Shown piece after piece: positions 46,706 to 55,556 of a stretch of DNA of 64,000 bases. Source of the DNA: Georgenia sp. EYE_87 (lineage in GTDB: Bacteria; Actinomycetota; Actinomycetes; Actinomycetales; Actinomycetaceae). The stretch spans positions 496,001-560,000 of the forward strand of contig NZ_JAHXNL010000001.1 of NCBI RefSeq assembly GCF_023148685.1, in the 5' to 3' direction. A program made the translations under genes and the position numbers. Positions within the stretch are counted from its first letter, which is position 1. Each line of letters opens with the position of its first letter. The notes below the pieces were generated by a model that saw only the letters and a program-made list of their open reading frames with translations, was not told the origin of the DNA and did no database searches.

Positions 46706-47212
46706 ATGATCGGCCGCCGCACACCCAAGCTGCCCCGCGAGGTCAGCACCCACCTGGACCGCCAGGACGACCCGCTCGCCTGGGCCGAGCTCACCGACGG
46801 CCGGTGGGCCGTCGTGACCACCCGGGCCCTCGTGCTCGCCGAGGCCGCCGGCGTCAGCGGCCGCTACCCCTGGCACACCGTCGAGCACGGACGGTGGGAC
46901 GGCGAGGCCCGCGAGTTCACGGTGTCCTGGGTCGACGGCGCCACCGTGCCGCTGGTGCTGCGACCCACCAGCGACCAGGTGGAGCACTTCACCTCCGTGC
47001 TGCGCGAGCGCGTGCAGTCCTCCGTGGTGCACACCGAGAGCATGGACACCCCCGGCGGCGCCCTCGTCCGGGTCAACATCCGCCGCGACGAGTCCGGCGG
47101 CCTCCTCTCGCAGCTGACGGCGCAGGGACCGCTGCGCGGGGACGACGCCGAGCGCCAGCTCATCGACGACCTCGAGCGCCGGGCGCGGGCCGCTGTGGGG
47201 CTTCCCACATGA
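46706..47212 (+). CDS. Conserved hypothetical protein, soluble
   Basis: 168 aa, begins MIGRRTPKLPREVSTHLDRQDDPLAWAELTDGRWAVVTTRALVL. The N-terminal 90 residues look like a PH-type beta barrel (WHTVEHGRWDGEAREFTVSWVDG), followed by a helical C-terminus (DDAERQLIDDLERRARAAVGL). No signal peptide, membrane helix or catalytic motif. The -10 box TACCGT lies 7 nt before the ATG, so it is leaderless. Lies between tRNA-Ile2 and tRNA-Asn. Confidence 0.75.
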   Translation: MIGRRTPKLPREVSTHLDRQDDPLAWAELTDGRWAVVTTRALVLAEAAGVSGRYPWHTVEHGRWDGEAREFTVSWVDGATVPLVLRPTSDQVEHFTSVLRERVQSSVVHTESMDTPGGALVRVNIRRDESGGLLSQLTAQGPLRGDDAERQLIDDLERRARAAVGLPT

Positions 47213-47271
47213 GCGTCGGCCCGTGGTGGTCCGGAAGGACCTCCGTTCTTTGCTAAAGTCTCATCTCGCGA

Positions 47272-47344
<73 letters not shown>

Positions 47345-47348
47345 CAGC

Positions 47349-47381
47349 AAGGCCCGGATCCCCTTGAGGGCTCCGGGCCTT
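47349..47381 (+). terminator. Intrinsic terminator of tRNA-Asn
   Basis: Stem AAGGCCCGGA / TCCGGGCCTT followed by CTTCTCT, the only T-rich terminator tail in the window. Confidence 0.8.
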
Positions 47382-47389
47382 CTTCTCTG

Positions 47390-47972
47390 CGCCGGCGCGC
47401 GCGCCGGCTACATCCGGTGCGGCCCGTGGCGACCGTCCGGTACTGGTCACCCGAGGGTGGGATGACCGTTAAGCGTTCATTCATCCATCTGACACTCGGG
47501 GTTTCACCCGTGCTCACCCGGCAGATGCGCCGCGTTCAGGCCCTGACGTCCTGTCTACTGGGTCGATCCCCAGCCCCAGCAGAACAACAGGCGGCGCACC
47601 GGAGAGCATCTCCAGTCTGGGGACGGTGCGGACGCCCGACCAACCCACCGTGTCCGCCAGCCACCTGCCCCGCTACCACGTCTCTCTCCGGGCCCGGTGC
47701 TCATCGCGAGCACCGGGCCATCCGGTCGAGATCTGCAGAGCACCGTTGGCGCCGGCACCGACCGTGATCGCTCGCTCGGACCGGCCGGCCGGACATGAGA
47801 AACCGCTCGGCTCGCCGACATGATGCCAGGAAAGGGGATCCGACCCGTGAGTTCCTCCCCCACGGTCAGACCGGACCACCTTCGCGCTCAAACCCTCAAG
47901 CCCGTCCCCCGAGAAACGCACGAGAGCACACTCGCCGCTCACCTCGACACCACAGCTCCGCAGGAGACCGCG
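47390..47972 (+). promoter_or_regulatory. 580-nt non-coding leader of the glycan operon
   Basis: No supported gene lies between tRNA-Asn and the first glycosyltransferase. Base composition is less GC-biased than in neighbouring genes. Structured pieces: a palindrome GCCGGCGCGCGCGCCGGC (47392-47409), a branched hairpin bounded by CGCACC (47595) and GGTGCG (47625) with an inner GGAGA-gca-TCTCC, and a strong terminator-like hairpin at 47691-47719. An in-frame GTG at 47847 would extend the glycosyltransferase by 42 codons, but third-position composition there looks non-coding. Confidence 0.5.
47691..47719 (+). terminator. Terminator-like hairpin inside the operon leader
   Basis: Perfect 12-bp stem GGCCCGGTGCTC / GAGCACCGGGCC with loop ATCGC, 250 nt before the first glycosyltransferase start. 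Either it ends a short upstream transcript or it acts as an attenuator for the operon. Confidence 0.55.
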
Positions 47973-48839
47973 ATGACCGTGGCGGCCCCCGCCGCGGTCG
48001 TCTCCCAACCTGCTGCCCGCCCATCGGTCACGCTGATCATTCCCGCGCTCAACGAGGCGGAGAACCTGCCCTGGGTGCTCGAGCGGATCCCCGCCTCCGT
48101 GGACGAGGTCATCCTCGTCGACGGGTACTCCACCGACGACACGGTCGCCGTCGCGCGCCGCTGCCGCCCCGACATCCGCGTGGTCCAGCAGCGCGGGCGC
48201 GGGAAGGGGATGGCGGTGCGCACCGGTTTCGACGCGGCCACCGGCGAGTACATCGTGATGATGGACGCGGACGGGAGCATGCACCCGGCTGAGATCGACG
48301 ACTTCGTCACCGCGCTCAGCGAGGGCTACCAGTTCGTCAAGGGCTCGCGGTACCTGCCCGAGGCCGGCTCGACGGACATCACCCGACTCCGCAACTGGGG
48401 GAACCGCTGCCTTGTCACGGCCGTGAACACCATGTTCGCCGTGCCGTTCAGCGACCTGTGCTACGGCTTCGTGGCATTCCGGCGGGACGTCCTGCCGGTG
48501 CTGCAGCTGACGGCGCACGGCTTCGAGATCGAGACGGAACTGATCCTCCACGCGATCAAGGCCCGGCTGCGGATCGCCGAGGTGCCCAGCATGGAGCTCG
48601 AGCGCCGGAACGGGGTCTCCAACCTCAACACGTTCAGGGACGGCGGTCGCGTGTTTCGGACCCTTGCCCGCGAGCGCCTGCGCCGGCGTCCTCCTCTGGT
48701 CGTCGACTCGCTCCACCGACGCCCGGCGACGGAGACGCAGGTCACGCTGGCAGTCGTGCATGCACAGTCCGAGGTGACGACGTCCGTCACCGTCGAGGTC
48801 CAGGCCACCGTCTCCGTCGACGACCCGCTCGGCCAATGA
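47973..48839 (+). CDS. Family 2 glycosyltransferase (dolichyl-phosphate-mannose synthase-like)
   Basis: 288 aa. GT-A fold: VTLIIPALNEAENLPWVLERIP, LVDGYSTDDTVAVAR, RGRGKGMAVRTGFDAATGEYIVMMDADGSMHP (metal-binding DAD), and the acceptor region GSRYLPEAGSTDITRLRNWGNR. No C-terminal membrane helices, unlike GtrB. Likely transfers a sugar from a nucleotide to a lipid carrier. ATG 47973 has AGGAG 7 nt upstream and starts just before the catalytic domain. Its stop overlaps the next gene (ATGA); first gene of a run of overlapping genes. Confidence 0.85.
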   Translation: MTVAAPAAVVSQPAARPSVTLIIPALNEAENLPWVLERIPASVDEVILVDGYSTDDTVAVARRCRPDIRVVQQRGRGKGMAVRTGFDAATGEYIVMMDADGSMHPAEIDDFVTALSEGYQFVKGSRYLPEAGSTDITRLRNWGNRCLVTAVNTMFAVPFSDLCYGFVAFRRDVLPVLQLTAHGFEIETELILHAIKARLRIAEVPSMELERRNGVSNLNTFRDGGRVFRTLARERLRRRPPLVVDSLHRRPATETQVTLAVVHAQSEVTTSVTVEVQATVSVDDPLGQ

Positions 48840-49828
48840 GCGAACGGACCGGGGCCGAGCCCGGTGCACCGCCACGGCACCTCGCCGTGTCTGCTGTGGT
48901 CTGCGCGTACAGGGACGACCGCTGGCCGCTGACGCAGCGCGCCCTAGGATCCCTGGTGTCGCAGACGCGCCCTCCCGAGCAGATCGTCCTGGTGGTCGAC
49001 CACAACGATGAGCTGCTGAGCCGGGCGCGGGCCGCCTTCCCGGACGTCGTCGTGGTGTCCAACAGCAGTGTGCGGGGCCTGTCCGGAGCCCGGAACACCG
49101 GTGTGGCCGTCTCCCACGGCGACGTCGTCGCGTTCCTGGACGATGACGCGGAGGCCGCGCCCGACTGGCTCGAGCTGATGATGCGGCACTACGACGTGCC
49201 CGAGGTGCTGGGGGTGGGTGGACACGTCCGTGCACACTGGGTCCAGGGCCGCCCCGCCTGGTACCCGGCTGAGTTCGAGTGGGTGGTCGGCTGCTCGTAC
49301 CGCGGGCAGCCGACGTCGCTGGCGGAGGTGAGAAACCCGATCGGCGCGGGCATGTCCTTTCGCCGGGCGGTCTTCGAGACGGTCGGCGGTTTCGACGCGT
49401 CGGTAGGCCGTGTCGGCTCGCTCCCGGTCGGGTGCGAGGAGACCGAGCTCTCCATCCGCGCTCGGCGCCGCTGGCCCTGCTCGAAGATCATCTACGACCC
49501 GAGCGCCGTCGTCGCGCACACGGTTCCTCCCGAGCGCGCGACGGTGCGGTACCTGCTCGCCAGATGCTGGTCGGAGGGGATCTCCAAGGCCGCGGTCGCC
49601 CGGCTCGCCGGGGCTGGCCCCGCGCTCGCCGCCGAACGCGGGTACGTACGCCGGACCATCCCGCGCGGCGTGGCTCGACAGCTCTCCGGCCTTCGCGGAC
49701 CGCACGACCTCCATCGACTCGCCAGCGCGGCGGCCATGTGCGCCGGCCTCGGCAGCGCCGCAGCCGGCTACGTCCTGCACCGCGGGCGAGAAATCGTTCG
49801 ACGCCCTCAACCCAAGGAGACACCATGA
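48836..49828 (+). CDS. Family 2 glycosyltransferase
   Basis: 330 aa. N-terminal GT2 domain with VSAVVCAYRDDRWPLTQRALGSLVSQTRPPEQIVLVVD, GLSGARNTGVAVSHGDVVAFLDDDAEAAPDWLE (DDD metal site), IGAGMSFRRAVFETVGGFD and GCEETELSIRARRRWP, the ED-containing acceptor loop. Resembles rhamnosyl/glycosyltransferases of surface polysaccharides. The start overlaps the previous gene by 4 nt, and the stop overlaps the HPr-kinase-like gene. Confidence 0.87.
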   Translation: MSERTGAEPGAPPRHLAVSAVVCAYRDDRWPLTQRALGSLVSQTRPPEQIVLVVDHNDELLSRARAAFPDVVVVSNSSVRGLSGARNTGVAVSHGDVVAFLDDDAEAAPDWLELMMRHYDVPEVLGVGGHVRAHWVQGRPAWYPAEFEWVVGCSYRGQPTSLAEVRNPIGAGMSFRRAVFETVGGFDASVGRVGSLPVGCEETELSIRARRRWPCSKIIYDPSAVVAHTVPPERATVRYLLARCWSEGISKAAVARLAGAGPALAAERGYVRRTIPRGVARQLSGLRGPHDLHRLASAAAMCAGLGSAAAGYVLHRGREIVRRPQPKETP

Positions 49829-50961
49829 CCCTGGTCGACAAGCCGGGCCACGGTCCGACATCAGCTGCCGGCGGCGTCGCGTCCGCCGACCGGTGGACAC
49901 ACTTCGACCTTCACGGCCGGGTGTCGATGCGGGTGGCGCGCGGGACCCCGACAGCACCGCAGCTGAAAGACATGTTCCGCTGCTTCCGGACGACCTCCCC
50001 GGGCTCCGGCGACTCCGAGCTCGTCGTCAGCAAGACCTTCGAGCAGATCCCCGACGCCGCAGACCTCGAGACCACGCTCAGCTACACCGACGACGCGGTG
50101 ACGATCCCGGACGCACGGGTCCAGGTCGTGAGGACCGACGCCGGTTACCGCCTTCACGGTCCGGGAGAGCTGCTCACCAGCGTTCTGCCGCTCGTCGACG
50201 CCCTCATGGTCAGAAACGGAGCCGCCACGTTCCACGCCGCGACGATCGAGTACAAAGGCATGGGTATCGCCATGCCGGCCGCCGGCGGTACCGGCAAGAC
50301 CAGCACCATCGCGAAGTTCATGCGGCTCGAGGGCGCGTCCTTCATGGGCGACGACTGGGGGTTCCTCTCCGAGGACGGAGAACTGCTCGGCTTCGCCAAG
50401 CCGATGTTCATCAAGCCGCACCACCGCGAGATCTACCCGCACCTCTTCGAGGGCCCGCGCAAGCCGATGGTGCCGGTCGGGCTCTCTCGCCCGGTCGGCC
50501 ATCTCACCACGGTCGTGCACCCTCTGTTTGCCCGCTACCCGCGTGCCGCCGCATTTTCCCGCCGCTGGTCCCCTGAGCACCGGATGACCACCCCCGAGAG
50601 GGCCCTCGGCGACCGGGCGATCTCCACCCGGGCGCCGCTCACCATGGCGGTTTACCTGGAGCGATATGCCGGCAGCACCACCCGGGTCGTGGAGCGCGAC
50701 GTTCGCTGGATGGCCTCCCGCATGGTCGGCAACTTCCACATCGAGATGCCTGGTCACTCGCAGAGTCTCGTCACCGCCCTGGGCGCGACCGGGATGCTCC
50801 CCCTCGACGAGTACTTCAGTGCGAAGGCAAGCGTTCTGCGCTCCGCCCTGAAGGACGTGCCGACGTTCCTCATGCAGGTTCCCGCGGCGATGTCCCCGGA
50901 CGCGGCCTCGGACTCGATCGTCTCCCACGTCCGTCGGCTCCTCGGTGAGGGAGACGCATGA
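49825..50961 (+). CDS. HPr-kinase/phosphorylase-like P-loop protein
   Basis: 378 aa. After a 130-residue N-terminal region comes the HprK/PEPCK-type core: FHAATIEYKGMGIAMPAAGGTGKTSTIAKFM, with Walker A residues 153-160 (Lys158), then FMGDDWGFLSEDG (173 onward), matching the GVLITG-SGxGKS...LVADD layout of HprK. No hexameric-HprK C-terminal signature is obvious and no phosphotransferase-system genes are nearby. Such HprK-related proteins occur in glycan and peptide-modification clusters, possibly as small-molecule or sugar kinases. RBS AAGGAG; overlaps both neighbours by 4 nt. Confidence 0.75.
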   Translation: MTLVDKPGHGPTSAAGGVASADRWTHFDLHGRVSMRVARGTPTAPQLKDMFRCFRTTSPGSGDSELVVSKTFEQIPDAADLETTLSYTDDAVTIPDARVQVVRTDAGYRLHGPGELLTSVLPLVDALMVRNGAATFHAATIEYKGMGIAMPAAGGTGKTSTIAKFMRLEGASFMGDDWGFLSEDGELLGFAKPMFIKPHHREIYPHLFEGPRKPMVPVGLSRPVGHLTTVVHPLFARYPRAAAFSRRWSPEHRMTTPERALGDRAISTRAPLTMAVYLERYAGSTTRVVERDVRWMASRMVGNFHIEMPGHSQSLVTALGATGMLPLDEYFSAKASVLRSALKDVPTFLMQVPAAMSPDAASDSIVSHVRRLLGEGDA

Positions 50962-51803
50962 GCACCGAGACCGAGCCCCAGGCGGCGGCCGACCGCCGCC
51001 CGACCGTCGCCGACCTGACGGTGGTCGTTCCCGTGCGCAACGCCGAACGCCTGCTGGAGGGCTGCCTGGCCTCCGTCGGCGCCGCGGGCGCGCGGGAGGT
51101 GATCGTGGTGGACGGCGTGTCCTCCGACGGGAGCCGCAAGGTGGCACGCCGGCACGGGGCGAGGGTGCTGTCCGACGGCGGGCGCGGTCTACCCGCCGCA
51201 CGCATGATGGGCGTCGAGGCGGCGTCCACCCCCTGGGTGGCCCTGGTGGACGCCGACGTCGTTCTCCCCCCGGGGGCACTCGCGTCCCTGCTCGAGGAGT
51301 ACGTCGAGGGAGGGTACGTCGCTCTCCAGGCGGGCCTCAAGAGCACCTCCGGGCCCGGCTACTGGGGCAGGGCGCTGACTTTTCACCACCGCACCGGTCG
51401 CAGCCGGTACTGGTTCGGTGTCGTCGCCACGATCGTGGAACGACAGACGCTTCTCGAGACCGGCTTCGACCCGAGGTTCCTGTCCGGCGAGGACATTGAC
51501 CTGAGGTGGCGGTTGAGGCAGGTCGGCCGCATCGGGGTCTCGCGCACCACCCTCGTGACGCACCGCTTCGACGGCGACACGTTCGAGTTCGCGCGCGACC
51601 AGTTCCTCATGGACGGCAAGGGACTCGGACGTATGGTCAGGACCCGGGGCCTGCACGCGGCGCACCTCCTCGCGCTCCCGGCCGCGGCGGGGATCCGTGG
51701 CCTCGCGCTGAGCGTGCGACACGGCCACCCCCAGTTCATTCCCTACTTCGCGGCCTTCACCGCCTACAACTACGTCGGCGTGGCACGGGGGCTGGCCACC
51801 TGA
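50958..51803 (+). CDS. Family 2 glycosyltransferase
   Basis: 281 aa. TVVVPVRNAERLLEGCLASVGAAGAREVIVVDGVSSDGS, GLPAARMMGVEAASTPWVALVDADVVLPPGAL (DAD motif), FSGEDIDLRWRLRQVG-like acceptor loop (LSGEDIDLRWRL), then an amphipathic C-terminus. Third glycosyltransferase of the operon. The ATG overlaps the kinase-like gene, and the TGA overlaps the flippase fusion ATG (TGATG). Confidence 0.87.
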   Translation: MSTETEPQAAADRRPTVADLTVVVPVRNAERLLEGCLASVGAAGAREVIVVDGVSSDGSRKVARRHGARVLSDGGRGLPAARMMGVEAASTPWVALVDADVVLPPGALASLLEEYVEGGYVALQAGLKSTSGPGYWGRALTFHHRTGRSRYWFGVVATIVERQTLLETGFDPRFLSGEDIDLRWRLRQVGRIGVSRTTLVTHRFDGDTFEFARDQFLMDGKGLGRMVRTRGLHAAHLLALPAAAGIRGLALSVRHGHPQFIPYFAAFTAYNYVGVARGLAT

Positions 51804-54800
51804 TGACGTCGTTGCGCGACAGGCACGAGACAGCTGCCCCGCCAGTTCCCCCTGGAACTCTGCAGGGCAGCTCGCTCGGTCTGATCGCCGGCAAAGTCGC
51901 CCAGATGGGTAGCGGATTCGTCTTCTGGATCGTCGCTGCGAACATCACTTCCGCGCAGGAGGTGGGCCTCACCGCCGCCATGGTGAGCGGGGTGACGCTG
52001 TGCACCCAGTTCGCTCTGCTCGGGGTCGGAGCCGCGTTCATCCGTTCCTTCCCCGAGTTCGCCGCTGCGCCCAAGGCTCTCCTGGACTCGGCGATCACGA
52101 TGGTGGCCCTCGCGGCCGTCGTCGCCGGTGCGCTGTTCCTCGGCCTGAACGGGACGCTCAGCACGAACATGGCCGCCGCCATGACCGACGGGACAGCGGC
52201 CACGCTGTTCCTCGTGATGGCCGTCCTGGGGACGCTCGGGGCCCTGCTCGACCAGGTGTCCATGGCGCTCGGGCGCGGCAGACAGGTCCTCGCCCGGAAT
52301 GTCGCCGGCTCGCTGGTCACCATCACCGCGGCGTTCGTGCTCGGATCCGCCAGGACCGAGGTCCCCGCCGCGGACCTCTTCCTCTGCTGGGTGCTGGGCG
52401 GCGCCGCCGCGGCTCTCATCGGGGTGTGGCAGCTCCGCCGGTCCCTGAGATACACCTATCGACCGCGACCCGCACGGGCCCTCGTCCGCCTGCTCGCGCG
52501 GCGTGGCGTGCCAAACCATGCCCTGACCTTGTCGGAGCGCGTCCCGCCCCTCCTGCTGCCCATCCTCGTCACCGAGTTCCTCAGCCCGACTTCCACCGCC
52601 CACTGGTACGCGGTGTGGATGATGGCCTGGGCGGTGTACGTCATGCCGATCTCCGTGGGCATCGCCACGTTCGCCGAGGCGGCACGAGTCCCCGCCACGA
52701 TCAGCCGGACGTTACGGAGCTCGCTGCGCTGGTCCCTCAAGCTCGGGACGCTCGGTGCGGTCGGCCTCGCGCTCGCAGCGGTACCGGCTCTCTCGCTGCT
52801 CGGTCCGGACTACGCCCAGCAGGGCGCCTGGCCGCTCCGGATCCTCGTGGTCGGCGTCCTCCCGGTCACGATCGTGCAGACGTACTTCTCGCTGAGCCGC
52901 GCGGCGGGCCGGATACGAGAGGCGCTCGTCCTCGGCGTCCTGTCCGCCTGTGCCGCCGTGACTGCGACGACGGCCGCCGGGCTCTCCCACGGCCTGCTCG
53001 GCATGGCGGTGGCATGGGTGCTCGTGCAGGCAGCCACCGCTGCGTGGGCCGGTGTGCGTATCGCGGGCATGGTTCGACGGATCGCCGGGCAGACCTCGGC
53101 GACGGCCGGCGAGCCCGACCCGGTGGTCACGCCGACGCTCGCCCAGACGGCCGCGTCCGCGCTGGGCAAGGGCGGCGCTGACGCCGCCGTCGCCGCGCCC
53201 GCCGGTACAGCCCTGGCGCGGTCCCCACGGTCAGCCCCGCCCGATCCCGGACCGATCATCCACCAGCGCCAGCTCGTGGCGGACGACGGCCCACCCGCTG
53301 GTCTGGCGGTGCTGGAGCCAGGCTCGGCGCGCGGTCCGGTACGGACGGGCACGGCCAGACACGCCAGAGCCGCTCCGCCGGGCCGCGCGACCCCGCGGCG
53401 CAACGCGCTGCTTGTCGGCGTCGCGCTCGGCATCCTGCTGGCGGGCTCGGTCCTGGCTGTGACGGCCGCTGCGTCGATCGACATGGCTGACGCCACCGAC
53501 ACGGGGATCGTCGAGCTCCTTCCGGCCACCTACTGGATCGGCATCGCCGGGATGTGCGTCCTTTTCGGGACCCTGCTCGCGGTCCGTTCTGCCCCGGACT
53601 GGCTCCTGGGCGTGTGCGTCGTCGGCCTGGTGGTGGTGCTGTTCGGGGTACCCGTCGTCGCGTCCGAACTTCCCCGGCTCAACGTCTCCTTCCGCCACGC
53701 GGGTATCGTCGAGAACCTCGCCCGCACCGGTACCCCGGACCCCAGCCTGGACGCCTACTTCAGCTGGCCCGGCTTCTTCATGCTCGGTGCGCTGCTGAGC
53801 GAGATCGCCGGTTTCGAGAAGCCGCTGTCCCTGGCCCACCTGGCCCCGCTATACACCAACCTGCTGTACCTCCCGCCGCTCATTCTCCTGATGCGCGCCC
53901 TGACGTCGGACCGCCGACGGCAGTGGCTGGCCATCTGGGTCTTCTATCTGGCGCAGTGGCCGAACCAGGACTACTTCGCACCCCAGAGCTACACGTACCT
54001 CCTCTACCTCACCTGCCTCGCCGTCGTCCTCAGGTGGTACAGCGGACCCCACACGGGCCCGTCGGGCAACCTGTTCCGCCGGCAGCCTGCTGCGCCGCAA
54101 CCACTCCTCGACACACCCGTCGGTCCCTCGCTGCCGGACCGCACCCGCGCGCTGCTCTTCGCGGTGCTGGCTGTGCTGGTCCTGGCAACGGTGCCGAGCC
54201 ACCAGCTCACCCCGTACGCCGTCCTGGTGGCGCTCGCGGTGCTCACGCTCGCGCACGGACGGAGCGTACGGACGTTGACAGCCGTGACGGCGGTCGCCGC
54301 GCTCGCCTGGCTCCTCTTCGCCGCGACCGCCTACACCTCGGGGCACCTTCCGAGCCTGCTCGGCGACGCCGGAGACATCGGCATGGCGACCAACGCCAAC
54401 CTGCTCGAACGGATCGAGGGCACACCAGGCCATCTCCTCGTCGTGCGAGTCCGCCTCGCCTTCTCCGCCGTGGTGGGGGCGCTTGCCGTGGTGGGCACGC
54501 TCCGCCGGCTACGGCACGGCCGGTGGGACCGCACCGCGGTCATGCTGGGCGCAGCCGCGTACCTCCTCCTCCCGATGCAGCCGTACGGCGGCGAGATGCT
54601 TCTCAGGTGCTACCTCTTCTCGCTGCCCTTCATGGCCTTTCTCGCCGCTGCAGCGCTCCTTCCGACCCCCGCGCGCCTCCCCGGCAGGTGGTGGGCGGTC
54701 CCAGTGGCCGTCGTGGTCATCACCGGTCTGCTCGCCCCCGGCCTGATCGTCAGCCGCTACGGCAACGCCCGGATCGACCAGTTCACCAAGGGGGAGGCAG

Positions 54801-55162
54801 CCCTGGTTTCCGCGATGTACGCGGGGGCGGACCCGGGTGCCTACCTCTTCGCCCTGGCGAACAACGTCCCCTGGAAGGACCAGGAGTACGAGCAGCACGA
54901 GTACCGCATCGTCGACAACATGGGCACTGACCCGGGAGACCCCGCCGAGCTCGCGACGCACATGACCGAGCTCGCCGAGAGCTCGCGCGGCGGCGGCTGG
55001 TTCGTGGTCACCCGGAGCCAACGCGCCTACACCGAGTTCTACGGAGGGCTCGACCGGGCCACCGAGGAGCAGCTGACCGACGAGCTCGAGAACCGGCACG
55101 GATGGCGACTCGTCGCCAGCAGCAGTGACGGCGCTCTCTTCGCGAAGGAGGCCCGGCCATGA
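51803..55162 (+). CDS. Fusion of a MOP-superfamily flippase and a GT-C/polymerase-like membrane domain
   Basis: A single 1119-codon frame. Residues about 25-435 form a Wzx/MATE-like lipid-linked oligosaccharide flippase with about 12 helices (SSLGLIAGKVAQMGSGFVFWIVAANITSAQEVGLTAAMVSG, LTLSERVPPLLLPILVTEFL). Residues about 435-530 are a hydrophilic Ala/Pro/Gly linker. From 530 there is a second polytopic domain of about 12 helices with an early loop VENLARTGTPDPSLDAYFSWPGFF and YFAPQSYTYLLYL, resembling GT-C transferases or O-antigen polymerases, ending in a soluble domain of about 130 aa (GGGWFVVTRSQRAYTEFYGG). These activities are usually on separate proteins. Overlaps both neighbours. Confidence 0.8.
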   Translation: MTSLRDRHETAAPPVPPGTLQGSSLGLIAGKVAQMGSGFVFWIVAANITSAQEVGLTAAMVSGVTLCTQFALLGVGAAFIRSFPEFAAAPKALLDSAITMVALAAVVAGALFLGLNGTLSTNMAAAMTDGTAATLFLVMAVLGTLGALLDQVSMALGRGRQVLARNVAGSLVTITAAFVLGSARTEVPAADLFLCWVLGGAAAALIGVWQLRRSLRYTYRPRPARALVRLLARRGVPNHALTLSERVPPLLLPILVTEFLSPTSTAHWYAVWMMAWAVYVMPISVGIATFAEAARVPATISRTLRSSLRWSLKLGTLGAVGLALAAVPALSLLGPDYAQQGAWPLRILVVGVLPVTIVQTYFSLSRAAGRIREALVLGVLSACAAVTATTAAGLSHGLLGMAVAWVLVQAATAAWAGVRIAGMVRRIAGQTSATAGEPDPVVTPTLAQTAASALGKGGADAAVAAPAGTALARSPRSAPPDPGPIIHQRQLVADDGPPAGLAVLEPGSARGPVRTGTARHARAAPPGRATPRRNALLVGVALGILLAGSVLAVTAAASIDMADATDTGIVELLPATYWIGIAGMCVLFGTLLAVRSAPDWLLGVCVVGLVVVLFGVPVVASELPRLNVSFRHAGIVENLARTGTPDPSLDAYFSWPGFFMLGALLSEIAGFEKPLSLAHLAPLYTNLLYLPPLILLMRALTSDRRRQWLAIWVFYLAQWPNQDYFAPQSYTYLLYLTCLAVVLRWYSGPHTGPSGNLFRRQPAAPQPLLDTPVGPSLPDRTRALLFAVLAVLVLATVPSHQLTPYAVLVALAVLTLAHGRSVRTLTAVTAVAALAWLLFAATAYTSGHLPSLLGDAGDIGMATNANLLERIEGTPGHLLVVRVRLAFSAVVGALAVVGTLRRLRHGRWDRTAVMLGAAAYLLLPMQPYGGEMLLRCYLFSLPFMAFLAAAALLPTPARLPGRWWAVPVAVVVITGLLAPGLIVSRYGNARIDQFTKGEAALVSAMYAGADPGAYLFALANNVPWKDQEYEQHEYRIVDNMGTDPGDPAELATHMTELAESSRGGGWFVVTRSQRAYTEFYGGLDRATEEQLTDELENRHGWRLVASSSDGALFAKEARP

Positions 55163-55554
55163 GCGCTTCCCGGAGCGGTGCCGCCGCCACTGCGCGCGCC
55201 GTCGTGGCGACCTCGGACAGGCGGACGACCGCGGCTCTCATCCTGGCATCCGCGATCGCGCTCGCCGCGTACTTCCTTCCGTTCCCACCCGTGCCGCGGG
55301 CTGCGGTCGAGCTGTCATTCCTGCTCGTCTGCCCCGGACTGGCGTTGGTCCGGATCCTACGACTGCCCTCCCGGCTCGCGGTCGCCTCTCTGGCGGTCGC
55401 GCTGAGCCTCGTGCTCGATCAGGTGGTGGCGATGGTGGCGATGTACGCCGGGGGCTGGAGCCCCGGGGCGGCGCTCGTGGCTCTCGCGGTCCTGACCGTC
55501 GCCGCCGCTCTGGCCCCGCATCCGTCACCCAGACACCTGCGCGTCAGGACCTGA
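55159..55554 (+). CDS. Small integral membrane protein
   Basis: 131 aa with three to four hydrophobic helices (TAALILASAIALAAYFLPF, VELSFLLVCPGLALVRIL, VASLAVALSLVLDQVVAMVAMYAG, GAALVALAVLTVAAALA). It resembles the N-terminal DUF1616-like membrane modules seen in glycan clusters, but I do not identify it firmly. ATG overlaps the fusion gene stop by 4 nt. Confidence 0.65.
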   Translation: MSASRSGAAATARAVVATSDRRTTAALILASAIALAAYFLPFPPVPRAAVELSFLLVCPGLALVRILRLPSRLAVASLAVALSLVLDQVVAMVAMYAGGWSPGAALVALAVLTVAAALAPHPSPRHLRVRT

Positions 55555-55556
55555 CC

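Noticed and set aside
47847-47972. N-terminal extension of the first glycosyltransferase from GTG 47847
   Set aside because: The frame is open and has a GGAAAGGGG site, but third-position GC drops to about three quarters and the segment has no conserved features. ATG 47973 with AGGAG begins right at the catalytic domain.
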